DNA from: Erinaceus europaeus
Lineage: Eukaryota > Chordata > Mammalia > Eulipotyphla > Erinaceidae
Direction: 5' to 3'
Assembly: GCF_950295315.1 (NCBI RefSeq)
Contig: NC_080185.1
Span: 43,464,737-43,528,736 of the forward strand
Length of the DNA stretch: 64,000 nucleotides
The notes under the pieces were generated by a model that was not told the origin of the DNA, did not search any database, and saw nothing but the letters and a program-made list of their open reading frames with translations. The translations under genes were made by a program, and so were the position numbers. Shown piece by piece: positions 48,786 through 60,426 of the stretch. Every line of letters begins with the position of its first letter. Within the stretch, counting starts at the first letter, position 1.

Positions 48786-48972
48786 ACTGGGGTCTGCCAA
48801 TGGTGCAGCTGGTTGAGTGCACATACCACAGTGCACAAGGACCCTGATTTAAGCCCCACTTCCCACCTGCAGGGATCTCTCTGTGTCTCTCTCTCTCTAT
48901 TTCCTCCTTCTCGCTCAGTTTCTTTGTCTCTATTCAAAATAAATAAAGGCATTATATATATTTAAATAAAAA
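48712..48972 (+). repeat. Inverted duplication arm 1 (SINE + L1 block)
   Basis: Its reverse complement matches 54115-54413 closely over both an L1 fragment and the SINE inserted in it, including the junction bases gaccccagttaagctt. One arm lacks about 40 bp of SINE body. Arm 1 lies in the intron after exon w2. The outer edge of its SINE has no matching target-site duplication, so it looks like the derived copy. Confidence 0.8.
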
Positions 48973-49149
48973 ACGCAGTTCGGGTGCTCTAGTGGGTGAA
49001 CTATCTTCTGGTCTCCGTCTACATTTTTAAAAAGTTTCCGTGAAATGAACGAGAAACTGTGGAAGGGGTAGAGAGGGAGGTAGAAAGAGACACTTGTAGC
49101 ACTGCTTCACTGCTCTTGAATCATCTTTCCTGCAGGTGAAGTCCTCTGT

Positions 49150-49615
49150 CTACATTTCAAATGATTTCTTTAGGCTAAATTAACCCATTACAGTTTTTGA
49201 TGTAAATATTTCAGCATAAACTAACATCCACTCCTGCTTACAAAACCTTAAGAATGAATCCTCATTGTCTTGCACTTGGATTAAAATTCAGTCTTTTAAG
49301 GCCCTCCCATGGGCTAAACAATTCTCTGAAGGATGTAATCCCTCCTATTTCATTACCTGTCTCCTTGTTTCCATTATGAACCAAACTGGTTTCCTTTCTA
49401 TCCCTACAAACCAAGCTCACTGCTTCTTCAAGGCCTTTCCATACACAAAGTTCCCAACCACTTCTTTGAGCACCCTTTGGAAAGCAGCCTGTAGACTGGA
49501 CTCATTCATTTGTATGTTCTCTTGTTGAGTGTCATTGCCTCTAGACCCTAATATTTGCACTTTTTAAGCACACAGTAAGTATTAAACAAATGTTTGTTCA
49601 ATAAATGCTTATCCG
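49150..49615 (+). repeat. L2 3' end
   Basis: gcttcttcaaggcctttcca, ctaatatttgcactttttaa and the terminus aacaaatgtttgttcaataaa follow the L2 3' end. Confidence 0.65.
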
Positions 49616-49752
49616 ACAATGCCACAATGATCAACAGGAAACCCAGTAACTGGGAGATGTTTGCACATTACATATCTAACAAAGGACTGATATATATATA
49701 TATATATTATATATGTAAATATATATATATATATATAAAGAAATCATACAGG

Positions 49753-49965
49753 TGGCCAGGTGGTGGTGCACCTGGTTGAGCACACAGGTTACAATGCACA
49801 AGGACCCAGGTTCGAGCCCTCAATCCCCACCAGCAGGGAGAAAGCTTTGTGAGTGATGAAGCTGTGCTGCAGGTGTCACTGTTTCTCTTCCACTCTATCT
49901 CTCCTTTCTCTCTTGATTTCTGATTGTCTCTATTCAATAAATAAATAAAGATAATGAAAGTTTTT
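49753..49965 (+). mobile_element. Short hedgehog SINE
   Basis: ggccaggtggtggtgcacct to ctctattcaataaataaata. Target duplication aaagaaatcata(c/t) on both sides. Confidence 0.85.
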
Positions 49966-49994
49966 TTAAAAGAAATCATATGCATCAACAGCAA

Positions 49995-50780
49995 AAAGAA
50001 CCCAAACAGAAAGTGAGCAGACCTACTCCACTAGGGAAATATAGAAACAGGCTGGGAGTATGGATTGACCTGCTAATGCCTGTGTCCAGTGGGGAAGCAA
50101 TTGCAAAAGACAGACCTTCCACCTTCTGCACCCCAAAACAATTTTGATCCATACTCCAAGTCAGGGAGAAATGATGAACAGAGGGCTCTGAAATCCAAAT
50201 CCATCTGGAACCAGAGAGAGAGGAGGGAAAAAGGGAGGGGTATTTGGATGGAATAATAGGTGTATGCGTGACTTGGAAAGGAAGAGAAGGTAGAACCAAA
50301 AAAAAAAAAAAAAGAGGCCAAATATATACAGATACAGGTAGATAGTTGTAGAAATAATAACTGACCCATATCTGCAACCTTGGGAGAACTGCTGTAGCTT
50401 CTAATGTAGAGATTGGGGATCCAGAACTCTGGTGGTGGGAACAGTGCGGAATTGTACCCTTGTTATTTTGTAAATTTTGTAAATCAATATTAAATCATTA
50501 ATACCCTACTAGGGAAAGACAGAGGTAGACTGAGACTATGGATCGACCAGTCAACGCCCATGTTCAGAGGGGAAGCAATTACAGAAGCCAGACCTTCCAA
50601 CTTCTGCAACCAACAACGAACCTGGGTTCATACTCCCAGAGGGATAGAGAATGGGAAAGCTATCAGGGGAGAGGATGGGATATGGAGAGCGGGTGGTGGG
50701 AATTGTGTGGAGTTGTACCCCTCCTGTCTTACAGTTTTGTTAATGTTGCCTTTCTTAAATAAAAAAAATAAATTAAAAAA
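49995..50780 (+). mobile_element. Two ~1-kb-family elements in tandem
   Basis: 49995-50500 is the older type (ctccactagggaaatatag to aaatcaatattaaatcatta), like the copy at 34430. It is followed at once by a younger type (ccctactagggaaagacag to ttgccttttcttaaataaaaa). The younger element inserted at or near the older one's tail. Confidence 0.65.
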
Positions 50781-50929
50781 ACTTCTTAACATGAAAAAAG
50801 TTGGTAGAAGGGCTGGAGGAGATAGCACAGTGGTTAGACATAAGACACTTATGTCTGAGGCTCCAAAGTTTAACCTCTAGTACCACCATAAGCCAAAACT
50901 GAGCAGTACTCTGGTATAAAAAATGTGGG

Positions 50930-52640
50930 CAGAAGATCTGAATAGACAGTTTTCTAAAGATATACTTATGGCCCACTGACATAGAAACAAACAGATAAGC
51001 AAAATCACTCCAAGGGGCTAAATGTGGCACACCTGGTTAAGCACACATTACTATCCCCCCAAAAAAAAATCCACTTCATGTATCATTAGAGAAATTGACA
51101 TTAACTATCACACTAAAATTCCCCTTCACACCTGTGAGAATGACCTGCAGTCATGGAAATGGGTGATTACAGGTGTTGGCAAAGTTGGGGAGAAAAAAGA
51201 ACTCTGTTAAACCAGTGGTAGGAATGCAAACTGATGCAGCCACAATGAAAAAATAATATGGAGAGCCCTCAAACAAATAAAAGTGATGGGTTAGGAAGAC
51301 AGTATAATGGTTATGCAAAAGACCCTCATGCTTCAGGCTCTGAGGTTCTAGATTCAACCACCAACACCACCATAAGCCAGAGCTAAGCAGTGTTCTTGTA
51401 TCTCTCTCTCTCTCTCTGAAACTCTCATTAATACATATATTATAGTAAATATTTGTAAGTATATATGAACTATAATATACAACATAGATAATGCTATAGA
51501 CTATATATAGATATAAACAGAAAGTGGAAATAGCTTATGAGTGGCAATACCAGACCTAGACATATTTCCAAAGGCCATGAAGACACCAATTTTAAGGGAC
51601 ATATGCAGCCCTACGCCTGTGGCTGCATTACTCATAACAACCAAGGAGTAGAAGCGGCATCAAAGGTCAGCAGATGACTACAAAAAGTAATTATGAGGTA
51701 GAATTTAAAAGGAATACTACTGGAGAGTCGGGTGGTAGCGTAACGGGTTAAGCGCAGGTGATGCAAAGCACAAAGACTGGCATACGGATCCCGGTTAGAG
51801 CCCCCGGCTCCCCACCTGCAGAGGTGTCACTTCACAGGTGGTGAAGCAGGTCTTTGGGTGTCTATCTTTCTCTGCCTCTCTCTGTCTTCCCCTCCTCTCT
51901 CCATTTCTCTCTGTCCTTTCCAACAATGACGACATCAATAACAACAACAATAATAATTACAACAATAAAACAAGGGCAACAAAAAGGAATAAATAAAAAG
52001 ATAATTTTTTTTAAAAAAGGAATACTACTATGTAAATAAAACAGATGATGCTGTGTCCTTTGGAAGAACAAAGCAGGAACTAGAGGTGATTGTGTTTAGT
52101 GAAATAAGTAAAGAGGTGAAGGAAGGGGTCAGGCGGTAGCACACTGGGTTAAGCACACTTAGTATGAAGTGCATGGACCCATGCAAGGATCCTGGTTCCA
52201 GTCCCCAACACCCCACCTACAGGGAGAGTCGGTCACTTCACAAGCGGTAAAGCAGGTCTGCAAGTATCTATCCTTCTCTCTGTCTTGCAGTCCCCTCTCA
52301 ATTTCTCTCTGTTCTATCCAAAAAACAAACAAGTAAACAAAAAAATGGGGGGGGCAGGGAAGGCCTCCAGGAGCAATGAATTCATAGTGTTGGCACCGAG
52401 GCCCAGCGATAACCCTGGAGAAAAAAAAAAAAAAAAGAGATGAAGGACAACTGTTGGGTGGTTTTGCTAATGAACAATTACAATACATGAACTTGTACCC
52501 AGAAGGAAAAAAAAAAGTAACCTAACTCTCAAACTTCATTAGGACTATGGTGGTTTATCACTGGGGGCAGACTGGTGGGGGGAGAAGAGAATTTTGGTGG
52601 CAGATGCAGTGTGAAAAAAAGAAAAAAATTAAAAAGCACA
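50930..52640 (+). mobile_element. Old L1 3' fragments broken up by SINEs
   Basis: L1 text appears at 50930-51010, 51060-51290, 51530-51720, 52020-52125 and 52438-52630 (for example gttaaaccagtggtaggaat, tggagagccctcaaac, tgaaataagtaaagaggtga). SINEs sit at about 51290-51440, 51723-52014 and 52126-52437. The duplicated aaaggaatactact on both sides of the second SINE proves the insertion. Confidence 0.7.
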
Positions 52641-52730
52641 AGTGTGTATTGGGTGAATGAATAGAATGGTAAATGGATAGAATGTCAGTAGGGGAATGCC
52701 TTTATTAGTAGTACCTTAGAATATCTCCTG

Positions 52731-53012
52731 GCCATCGGGTTAAGTGCACGTGGCGCAAAGTGCAAGGACCAGCACAAGGATCCCGGTTGGAGCCCCCGGC
52801 TCCCCACCTGCTAGGGAGTCCCTTCACAGGCAGTGAAGCAGGTCTGCAGGTGTCTGTCTTTCTCTCTCCCTCTCTGTGTTCCCCTCCTCTCTCCATTTCT
52901 CTCTGTCCTATCCTACAATGATGACAACAACAAAAATAATAATAACAACAACAATAAAAACAATAATGGCAACAAAAAAGAAAATAAATAAATATTTTAA
53001 AAAAAGAATTAT
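52731..53012 (+). mobile_element. Long SINE, 5' truncated
   Basis: Begins ccatcgggttaagtgcacgt, missing the first ~20 bp. Target duplication agaatatctcctgg / agaattatctcctgg flanks it. Confidence 0.85.
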
Positions 53013-53089
53013 CTCCTGGCAAACTGCCCCCTGCTCATATGAGGTGGTGGTGCTGTCTGGCCAAAATGTTGCCAGAGTTTCATGCTAAA

Positions 53090-53091
<2 letters not shown>

Positions 53092-53157
<66 letters not shown>
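53092..53157. repeat. (TG)n then (AG)n compound microsatellite
   Basis: About 24 TG units followed by 8 AG units. Confidence 0.95.
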
Positions 53158-53346
53158 AGACTGCAGAAATCAGCAAGAGAGCGAGAACAACATCAATCAG
53201 CAAAGGCACCTTGCTTAAAAGTGCACTGTTACTGACACTGAACATTTGTGGGATATTTTTGTGCCACTTCACTTGATTTCTTGCAAACTAATTTTTTGAG
53301 TCTTCTGGCCATTTTTCTCCTGAGATCACAGATGTTTTAGTCTTTA

Positions 53347-53383
53347 AGAGTCTCATGCTGTATCAACTGAGCTAGACAGTCGC
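53347..53383 (-). pseudogene. tRNA-Lys(CTT) 5'-half retropseudogene, tailless
   Basis: On the minus strand the sequence runs ctagctcagttgatacagca then tgagactcttaa. It resembles the 5' half of tRNA-Lys(CTT), with three mismatches from the D-loop to the anticodon, and stops within the anticodon loop. Imperfect direct repeats flank it (atgttttagtcttta at 53332-53346; atgtttgtcttta at 53385-53397). No A-tail is present. It is older and more diverged than the tRNA-Cys copy. Confidence 0.6.
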
Positions 53384-53620
53384 AATGTTTGTCTTTAGAC
53401 CGCAAATGCAATTCTCCTTTTGATTCCTTCCTTGGGAGCATTTCATCAGGACAAAAGGGCACAGAAACTAACTACGTACACCTGGATGGCATCCATGGGG
53501 AATAGTAGCTGAAGAAATTAGCTGGATTCACTGTCTCCCCACCCCTGCTAACATCCCTGGGAAATGTAGGGATAATGAAAAGAGAGAGACCTGAGATTCA
53601 AACATAGTCCTGAAGGTTTA

Positions 53621-53767
<147 letters not shown>

Positions 53768-53902
53768 TCAATGCACTGGCTACCATATAGCCAAATAGAC
53801 ATTTTTAAGCATTCCACTTCTCCCACATGATTCAATTCATCATTTTAAGAAAGTGCAGTCCATCTTTTATAAGGACTTACTGCAATAACGCCACACACTT
53901 AC

Positions 53903-54025
53903 TTCTTATATTCTGAGAGCAACTTGAGAATGTCTTCATTTGAGAGCTTGCTACTGTCTTGTTTATACAAAGGAGAAAATCTCCCATCCAGATCCAAAGA
54001 TCCTTGAATGTCTTTGAAGACAGGT
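53903..54025 (-). CDS. DOCK11: DOCK11 exon w1 (pre-DHR-1 linker)
   Basis: First of 16 consecutive coding exons seen in the window, 123 nt. It starts with one base that completes a codon from the exon outside the window. It encodes 40 residues beginning [16 protein letters not shown] and ending LLSEYK, then AA of a split Lys codon. The acceptor reads ttattctag and the donor gtaagt. DOCK11 is a CDC42 (and RAC-family) exchange factor. This segment is the linker after the PH-containing N-terminal part and before DHR-1. The next upstream exon was not found in 54026-64000, so that intron is at least 10 kb. The 5' splice-acceptor side lies about 90 bp from one arm of an inverted duplication. Confidence 0.95.
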
Positions 54026-54114
54026 CTAGAATAACAACACAAGGGTTTGTTAATTGAAATGACAAATTCAGATAAAATGTGCTAACAGAAGTAGAACATG
54101 GTTAAGCTTTTTGG

Positions 54115-54413
54115 CTTTTTTATTTTAAATATATTTATTTAATGCCTTTATTTTGGATAAAGACAAAGAAATTGAGCAAGAAGGAGGAAATAGAGAGAGA
54201 GGACACGGAGAGATTCCTGTAGCACTGCTTCACTGCTCGGGAAGCTTCCTCCCTGCAGGTGGGAAGTGGGGCTTAAATCAGGGTCCTTGTGCACTGTGGT
54301 GTGTGCACTCAACCAGCTGCACCACTGGAAGACCCCAGTTAAGCTTCCTTAGAAGACAGCCTGGCAGTTTCTCAAGAAGTGAATGAAGCATACACTTTCT
54401 CTACGATCCAGCA
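54115..54413 (-). repeat. Inverted duplication arm 2 (SINE + L1 block)
   Basis: Partner of 48712-48972. Here the SINE keeps a target-site duplication, gttaagctt, on both sides (54101-54109 and 54339-54347), marking it as the original insertion. The arm ends about 90 bp upstream of exon w1 in gene sense. Confidence 0.8.
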
Positions 54414-54620
54414 TATTTCCCCAGGCTATAAGAATGCTCATAGAAGACTGATGAGTTACTGGGCCAAATGGGAAATACCCAGACATTCATCAAAAAGTGC
54501 ATGGATAAACAAACCATGGTATGGTCATATAGTCGAATACCACTCACAGTGAAAGAGTGATGCATGAACTGGTATAGAAGAATTTCCAGACCAGACTCAG
54601 CATAAGAAAGCAAGTGCAAT
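54340..54620 (+). mobile_element. Old L1M fragment
   Basis: Includes gacagcctggcagtttctc, ggataaacaaaccatggtat and cgaataccactcacagtg, matching late-ORF2 L1M text. It shares its first ~75 bp almost exactly, inverted, with 48712-48785. Confidence 0.65.
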
Positions 54621-54621
54621 C

Positions 54622-54773
54622 TGGTCCGGGAGGTGGCACAGTGGATAAAGCACTTGACTCTCAAATGTGAGGTCCTAAGTTCAAGCCCCAGCAACACATG
54701 TACCAGAGTGATGTCCGGTTCTTTCTCTCTCCTCCTCCTATCTTTCTCATCAATCAATAAATAAAATCTTTAA

Positions 54774-54829
<56 letters not shown>

Positions 54830-54933
54830 GAAAGGGCTGGAGAGACAGTATAATGGTTCTGCAAAATATTTTTGTGCCTGAGGCTCTTATGTCCCAGGTT
54901 CAATCCCCAACAACATAAACTAGACTTAAGCAG

Positions 54934-54965
<32 letters not shown>

Positions 54966-54990
54966 ATTAAAATAAAATAAAATGAAACAT
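54622..54990 (+). mobile_element. ggataaagc-type SINE, (GAAA)n, then gttctgcaaaa-type SINE
   Basis: 54622-54775 (tccgggaggtggcacagtgg), then (GAAA)14 to 54835, then 54836-54990 (ggctggagagacagtataat ... caggttcaatccccaac). The last is a further tRNA-like family, also at 235-345, 44490-44600, 50815-50925 and 51290-51440. Confidence 0.7.
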
Positions 54991-55261
54991 GTCAAGGTGG
55001 TACCAGCTGCATTGATTAGGTTGAGATCAGCAGATGCAGTATCAATTGGTCTGGATCAAGAGAAAGCCTTCTAGAAAATGAGCCCCACCACAGAGGTTTC
55101 AGGAGTGGGGGAAATATGGGTTTTATAGAGAATGAGGAGTTTTCCTGCCATCTTGGGGTTTAAGAAGGCAATAGATACTTATTATTATAACCAAGTTATT
55201 TGGAAATTTGATTGATTTTGAAAATCCCATTAGTGATTTAATAATGATCAACAAGATTGTG

Positions 55262-55870
55262 GGATAAGCAGGATACAATTCCACACAGTTCCCACCACCA
55301 GAGTTTCACATCCCATCTCCTCCATTGGAAGTTTCTATTCTTTTTTTTTTTTTAATTTTTTTTTTTTACAGCTCTATTACACTGCCACCAAGTTGCAGAT
55401 GCTGCCATGACACCAAACTGACTTCCCTGGACAGAGGACCTCACCAATGTGTCCAGGACCCCCCCAGGCCCCTCCCCCACTAGGGAAAGGTAAGAACAGG
55501 CTAGGAATTACAGAAGTCAGACCTTCCTCCTTCTGCATCCCATAATGACCCTGTGTCCATGCTCCCAGAGGGATAGCTACGGGCCTAGCAATGGAGCACT
55601 TGGTTAAGTGCCTATATTACAGTGCTCAAGGACTCAGGTTCGAGCCCCTGGCCCCCACCTTCAGGGGTAAAGCATTGTGAGCTGTGAAGCTGGGCTACAG
55701 ATGTCTCTTGTTCTCTTTCCCTCTCTATCACCCCCTCCCCTCTTGATTTAAAAAAAATGAAAAAAAAAACAATAGGAAAGCTTTAAAGGGAGGGGATGGG
55801 ATATGGAGTTCTGGCAATGGGAAATGTACCCCTCTTATACTATGGTCTTGTTGATAGTTTTTATTTTATA
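55262..55870. mobile_element. Opposed copies of the ~1-kb element with nested SINE
   Basis: 55262-55340 is a minus-strand 3' fragment (tacaattccacacagttccc). 55370-55575 and 55775-55870 form a plus-strand copy interrupted by a short SINE at 55578-55772. A T-rich junction joins the two, so this is a head-to-head composite. Confidence 0.6.
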
Positions 55871-55904
55871 AACAAATTAATAATAATAAAATTAATTAAA
55901 AATA

Positions 55905-56205
55905 AAAAAATAAAATAAATAAAATTTGTACAAAAATTAAGTGGTGGGGGTCTGTCCAGTGATGCACACATTACCATGAGCTAGGATCCAGGTTCAAGCC
56001 CCTTCTCCCTACCTGCAGGTGGGACACTTCCTAAGAGTTGAAGGAGGTTTGCAGGTGCCTCTCTTTATCTCACCTTCTCCTCTCAATTTCTCTCTGTCCT
56101 TTCTGATAAACATAGTAAGAAAAAAAGTGGGGGGAAGGCCACTGGGAGCAGTGGATTCTTAGTGCTGGCACCAAGCCCCAGCAATAACCCTGGTGGTAAA
56201 ATCAA
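55905..56205 (+). mobile_element. Diverged long SINE with secondary tail
   Basis: gggggtctgtccagtgatgc to agccccagcaataaccctgg. Confidence 0.65.
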
Positions 56206-56389
56206 TGAATCCATCAATCAAGTGCAAGAATACATTTAACATGGTTCCACTGACAAGAAGGGCTGAGCGAGATCAAGCTCATCTCTCTGACACTAAACAG
56301 CTCAGTATTTGTCTGACTAAACAAGGGTACAAGGAAGGGGCCCGAGGACACATTCTGGAGCGAAAGATATGCTCTAGATCATGTTTAGC

Positions 56390-56492
56390 GTGAGAGCCAG
56401 ATGCCTGAATGGATACAATTGTGAAAGTTCATCAGATTGGACACGTAAGATTGCACACACTTCAAGGAGAGGTAAAGCATAACTCAATAAAG
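56390..56492 (+). mobile_element. L1M 3' terminus
   Basis: tggatacaattgtgaaagtt, catcagattggacacgtaag and ataactcaataaagac match the ancient L1 3' end. About 180 bp upstream (56210-56390) contains nothing I recognise. Confidence 0.55.
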
Positions 56493-56584
56493 ACAATCAA
56501 AAGCATTCAAATCAGTGTTTTAAGATGAACATACAGTGCATCATCAATGTGAATGTGCACTATTCCTCCCTTAATGCCTCTCTC

Positions 56585-57300
56585 TTTTTTTTTGTCTCCA
56601 GGGTTACTGCTGGTGCTCTGGTGCCTACACCACGAATCCACTGCTCCCGGAAGCCATTTTGTTGCCCTTGTTGTTTTATCGTTATTGTGGTTATTGTTAT
56701 TGTTGTTGCTGTTGTTGGATAGGACAGAGAGAAGTGGAGAGGGGAGGGGAAGACAGAGAAGGGGAGAGAAAGGTAGACACCTGTACACCTACTTCACCGC
56801 TTGTGAAGCGATCCCCCTGCAGGTGGGGAACCGAAGGCCCGAACCAGTATCTGCTACACTACCGCTTAACCCCCTTACATTTTTTTTAAAGATAGAAACA
56901 GCAAGTGAGAGAGTAAAAGAGACCACAGCACTAAAGTTTCCTCCAATAAAATGAGGACCAAGCTTGAAGAGGGCTAACACACATGGCAAAGCAGCACACT
57001 ATCCAAGCGAGCTGCTTTTTTAAATATTTATTTTTCCCTTTTGTTGCTCTTGTTGTTTTTCATTGTTGTTGTAGTTATTATTGTTGTAGTTATTGATGTC
57101 ATTGTTGTTGGATAGGACAGAGAGAAATGGAGAAAGGAGGGGAAGATGGGGGGGAGAAAGATAGACACCTGTAGACCTGTTTCACTGCCTGTGAAGCAAC
57201 TCCCCTGCAGGTGGGAGCCGGGGGCTTGAACCAGGATCCTTATCCCGGTTCTTGCACTTTGCGTGTGCTTAACCTGCTGCACTACCACCCAACTCCCTGA
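56585..57300 (-). mobile_element. Two long SINEs, minus strand, the second nested in another SINE
   Basis: 56585-56875 (ttttgtctccagggttactg). 57018-57298 (atttttcccttttgttgctc) inserted into a minus-strand SINE of the gagctgctttgcc type, duplicating agcgagctg on both sides. Confidence 0.8.
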
Positions 57301-57764
57301 AGCGAGCTGTTTTATCAGCCCTCCTCCTCTCATGTTTAAGCAAGTGTTTACCGCTAAAAGGGGAAGTGATGTACAGGCTCTTGACACACAGGAAATGGCT
57401 CGAGCCAGAAACAGAATTTCCCCCTGGCAGAGTATCTGAAGATGATGTAGGCATTAACTACAATGCCAACTTCTAAGCGTACCTCCTTTGTTTGCAGTAA
57501 ACAGGGGCTTAGCCTCCTGAGTACCCAAGCCAAGCCTTTAGAAAGGATTCTTATAACTGCTGACATCTGGCACAGCTAACTCCGGATGAGAAAAGCAGCC
57601 TGGCTTCTCATCAGAACTGGGGGAGAAGACTCCACCTGTGAAGACTCTTTATTAATTAACTTATTTATTTATCTATTGCCACCAGGGTTATTGCAGGGGC
57701 GTCATGCCTTCCTGAGTCTTCCACTCCCAATGGACTCAATTATTTTAAAGATTTTTATTTATTT

Positions 57765-57905
57765 ATTTTTATGTCTTTATTGGGGGATTAATGTTTTACA
57801 GTTGTCTGTAAATACAATAGTGTGTACATGCATAACATTGCTCATTTTTCCACACAACAATACAACCCCCACTAGGTCCTCTGTCATCCTGTTCTAGGAC
57901 CTAAA
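57765..57905 (-). mobile_element. L1 3' end, minus strand
   Basis: tctttattgggggattaatg and ttttacagttgtctgtaaat are the reverse complement of the 3' UTR end seen in the young L1 at 40640-40700. Strongly truncated. Confidence 0.6.
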
Positions 57906-57924
57906 CTCCCTGCCCCTTCCCCAT

Positions 57925-58135
57925 AAGATTTTTATTTATTTATTTATTATTGGATAGAGACAGAGAGAAATTGAGAAGGGGGGAGAGAGAGAGAGACAGG
58001 GAGACACCTTAGGCCCTGCTTCACCATTTAGGAAGTTTTCCTCCTATGGGTAGGTACCAGGGGCTTGAACCTGAGTCCTTGTGCACTGTAATGTGCGTGC
58101 TTAACCAGGTGTGCCACTGTCTGGCCCCAGGACTC
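57925..58135 (-). mobile_element. Short SINE, minus strand
   Basis: ttatttattattggatagag to tgtgccactgtctggcccc. Confidence 0.85.
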
Positions 58136-58139
58136 AATT

Positions 58140-58210
58140 TTTTTTTTACCTTTTCTATATAATAGAAAATGAAAGACAGAAAGGAAGTGAGGAGAGGGGG
58201 AGAAGGAATG

Positions 58211-58241
<31 letters not shown>

Positions 58242-58852
58242 AATGCCACAGTACTGCTCCACCACTCATTAAGCTTTTCCCCTGGAGATGGACTGCTGTA
58301 GCGTCCAGGGGCCTGAACTCAGGTCCTTGCGCATAGTAAAAAATACGCTCTACAGGGGCCAGGTGGTGGCACACCTGGTTAAGCACATGCACTAACAGTG
58401 CGCAAGGACCTGGGTTCAAGCCGCTGGTCCCCACCTGCAAGGGGAAAGCTTCCTGAGTGGTAAAGTAGAGCTGCAGGTGCCTCTCTATCTCTCTCCCCCA
58501 TCTTTCTCAATTTCTCTCAATCTCTATCCAACAATAAATATGGATTTTTTAAAATTATGATCTACGGGAGTCGGGCAATAGTGCAGCGGGTTAAGCGCAC
58601 ATGGCATGAAGCGCAAGTACCGGCATAAGGCTTCTGGTTCGAGCCCCTGGCTCCCCACCTGCAGGGGAGTGGCTTCATAAGTGGTGAAGCAGGTCTGCAG
58701 GTGTCTGTCTTTCTTTCCCCATCTCTTTCTTCCCCTCCTCTCTCCATTTCTCTCTGTCCTATCTAACAATGATGACATCAATAACAACAACAATAATAAC
58801 TACAACAATAAAAAAAAAATATGCTCTACAAGGTGAGTCATCTCCCAGCCCC
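58140..58852. mobile_element. SINE hit twice at the same site
   Basis: An outer minus-strand SINE (58140-58350 and 58820-58852) is interrupted first by a short SINE (58352-58555, gggccaggtggtggcacacc) and then by a long SINE (58566-58808, ggagtcgggcaatagtgcag). Three related copies of the target (atacgctctaca, atgatctac, atatgctctaca) mark the joints. Confidence 0.8.
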
Positions 58853-59269
58853 ACTTGAAGACTTCCAGAAATTAACCTTTCCGGTAAACAAGATAGTGCA
58901 TCTGCTTTGTCGTGCATTCAACTGAGTCTCAAGCCAAGGAACTGCACCACACAAGGCGAGGGAAGGGAAAGCCTCTCTCCCTCTGTCTCTTTCTCTCTCT
59001 CTGTCCCTTTCTGTTTGTTTGTTTTTAAATCAGAGCACTGTTCAGCTCTGGCTTACAGTGATGCTAGGGATTGAATCTAGGAGCTCAGCATGTCAGACAT
59101 AAAAGTCATTTTCAGAATCATTAGCTGTCTTTCCAACCCCTTCCTGTTATTTCTATCTGAAAAAAAAATCAGCCTAAAGCAGTAAAGTCCCGGTGATGAC
59201 AAAACTAATTAGCTTTATGCTTCCAACTGAGAAAAGACATCAAGGGATGATTATTACAGCCAGAAGAAA

Positions 59270-59775
59270 CAGGTAGCAGGCTACAGTGGTTTAGAGCAGG
59301 CTCTGAGGTTAGGGACCATGGGTTCTGAGCCAGGCTCGGCTACATGCTGTGTGAACCTAGGCAAGGTTTTTTTATTTTGTTTATTTTATTTTATTTTTTG
59401 CCTCCAGGATTATCACTAGGGCTCGGTGCCTGCACTATGAATCCACTGCTCCTGGTGGCCATCCTTTTCCCATAGTTGTTGTTGGTGTTGCTATTATTAT
59501 TACTGTTGTTGTTGGATAGGACAGAGAGAAACGAGAGAGGAGAGGAAGACAGAGAGCAGAAGAGAAAGATAAAACACCTGCAGACCTGCTTCACCACCTG
59601 CAAAGAGATACCTCTGCAGGTGGGTAGCTGGGGGCTCGAACCGAGATCCTTGCATGGGTCATTTTCCTTCACACTATGTGTGCCACCACCCAGCCCCCAA
59701 GCATCTTTTTGAGTATTAAACTTTTGAGTTTCAATTTCCTCATCTCCAAGATGGAGATAATAGGAGCCACCTTTA
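59270..59775 (+). repeat. MIR element split by a hedgehog SINE
   Basis: The first half (gggttctgagccaggctcgg, tgtgtgaacctaggcaag) ends at about 59365. The second half (gagtttcaatttcctcatct, ccaagatggagataatagg) resumes at about 59702. The 330 bp between is a minus-strand long SINE (59380-59700). Confidence 0.8.
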
Positions 59776-59831
59776 AAAGAAAAACAGACGAGAGAAAGAC
59801 AGAGGAGAGGGAGAAAGAGAGGCAGGGAGGG

Positions 59832-59875
<44 letters not shown>

Positions 59876-60054
59876 AAATAGCTTGTAGAGTGAGCTGCTT
59901 TGCCTTTGCGTGACCCAGGTTTGAGCTCCCACACACACACCGCATTGAAAGAAGCTTCAGTATTGTGGTCTCTTTCATTCTCTCTTCTTCTCCCTCTCTG
60001 TCTCTATCTTACAAAAAAAAAAAAAGAAAAAGAAAAGAAAAGAAAGAAAGTGCC

Positions 60055-60375
60055 CACCTTTTAACCACCCTTACCTCTCACTGCCTTGTGCAGAGTCAGA
60101 CCTAATTTACTAACCATAAATAAGAACAGCAGCAGTAGCAAGTCGAATTCCCTGCGTGGCATGACTACTTTTGCTAAAATTGTAAGCCATATTCCACATT
60201 TGGTAGAGTCTAACTATCGAAAGTTCCACTACCCTTTGCCATTCACGGATCCCTGAACATCATTTTTTCACAATTACTTCATATTTCTTGCTACCTAGCG
60301 CTCAGGGCCTGCACAGCTCTATCCTTCCCAGTGGCTACTTTTATAGAGGATGAGAAACAAAGACAAGTAGGCAGC

Positions 60376-60426
<51 letters not shown>

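Noticed and set aside
56193..56393. 66-residue open frame without simple repeats
   Set aside because: No family recognised. It abuts an L1M 3' end and a SINE tail, with no splice sites, so it is probably chance.
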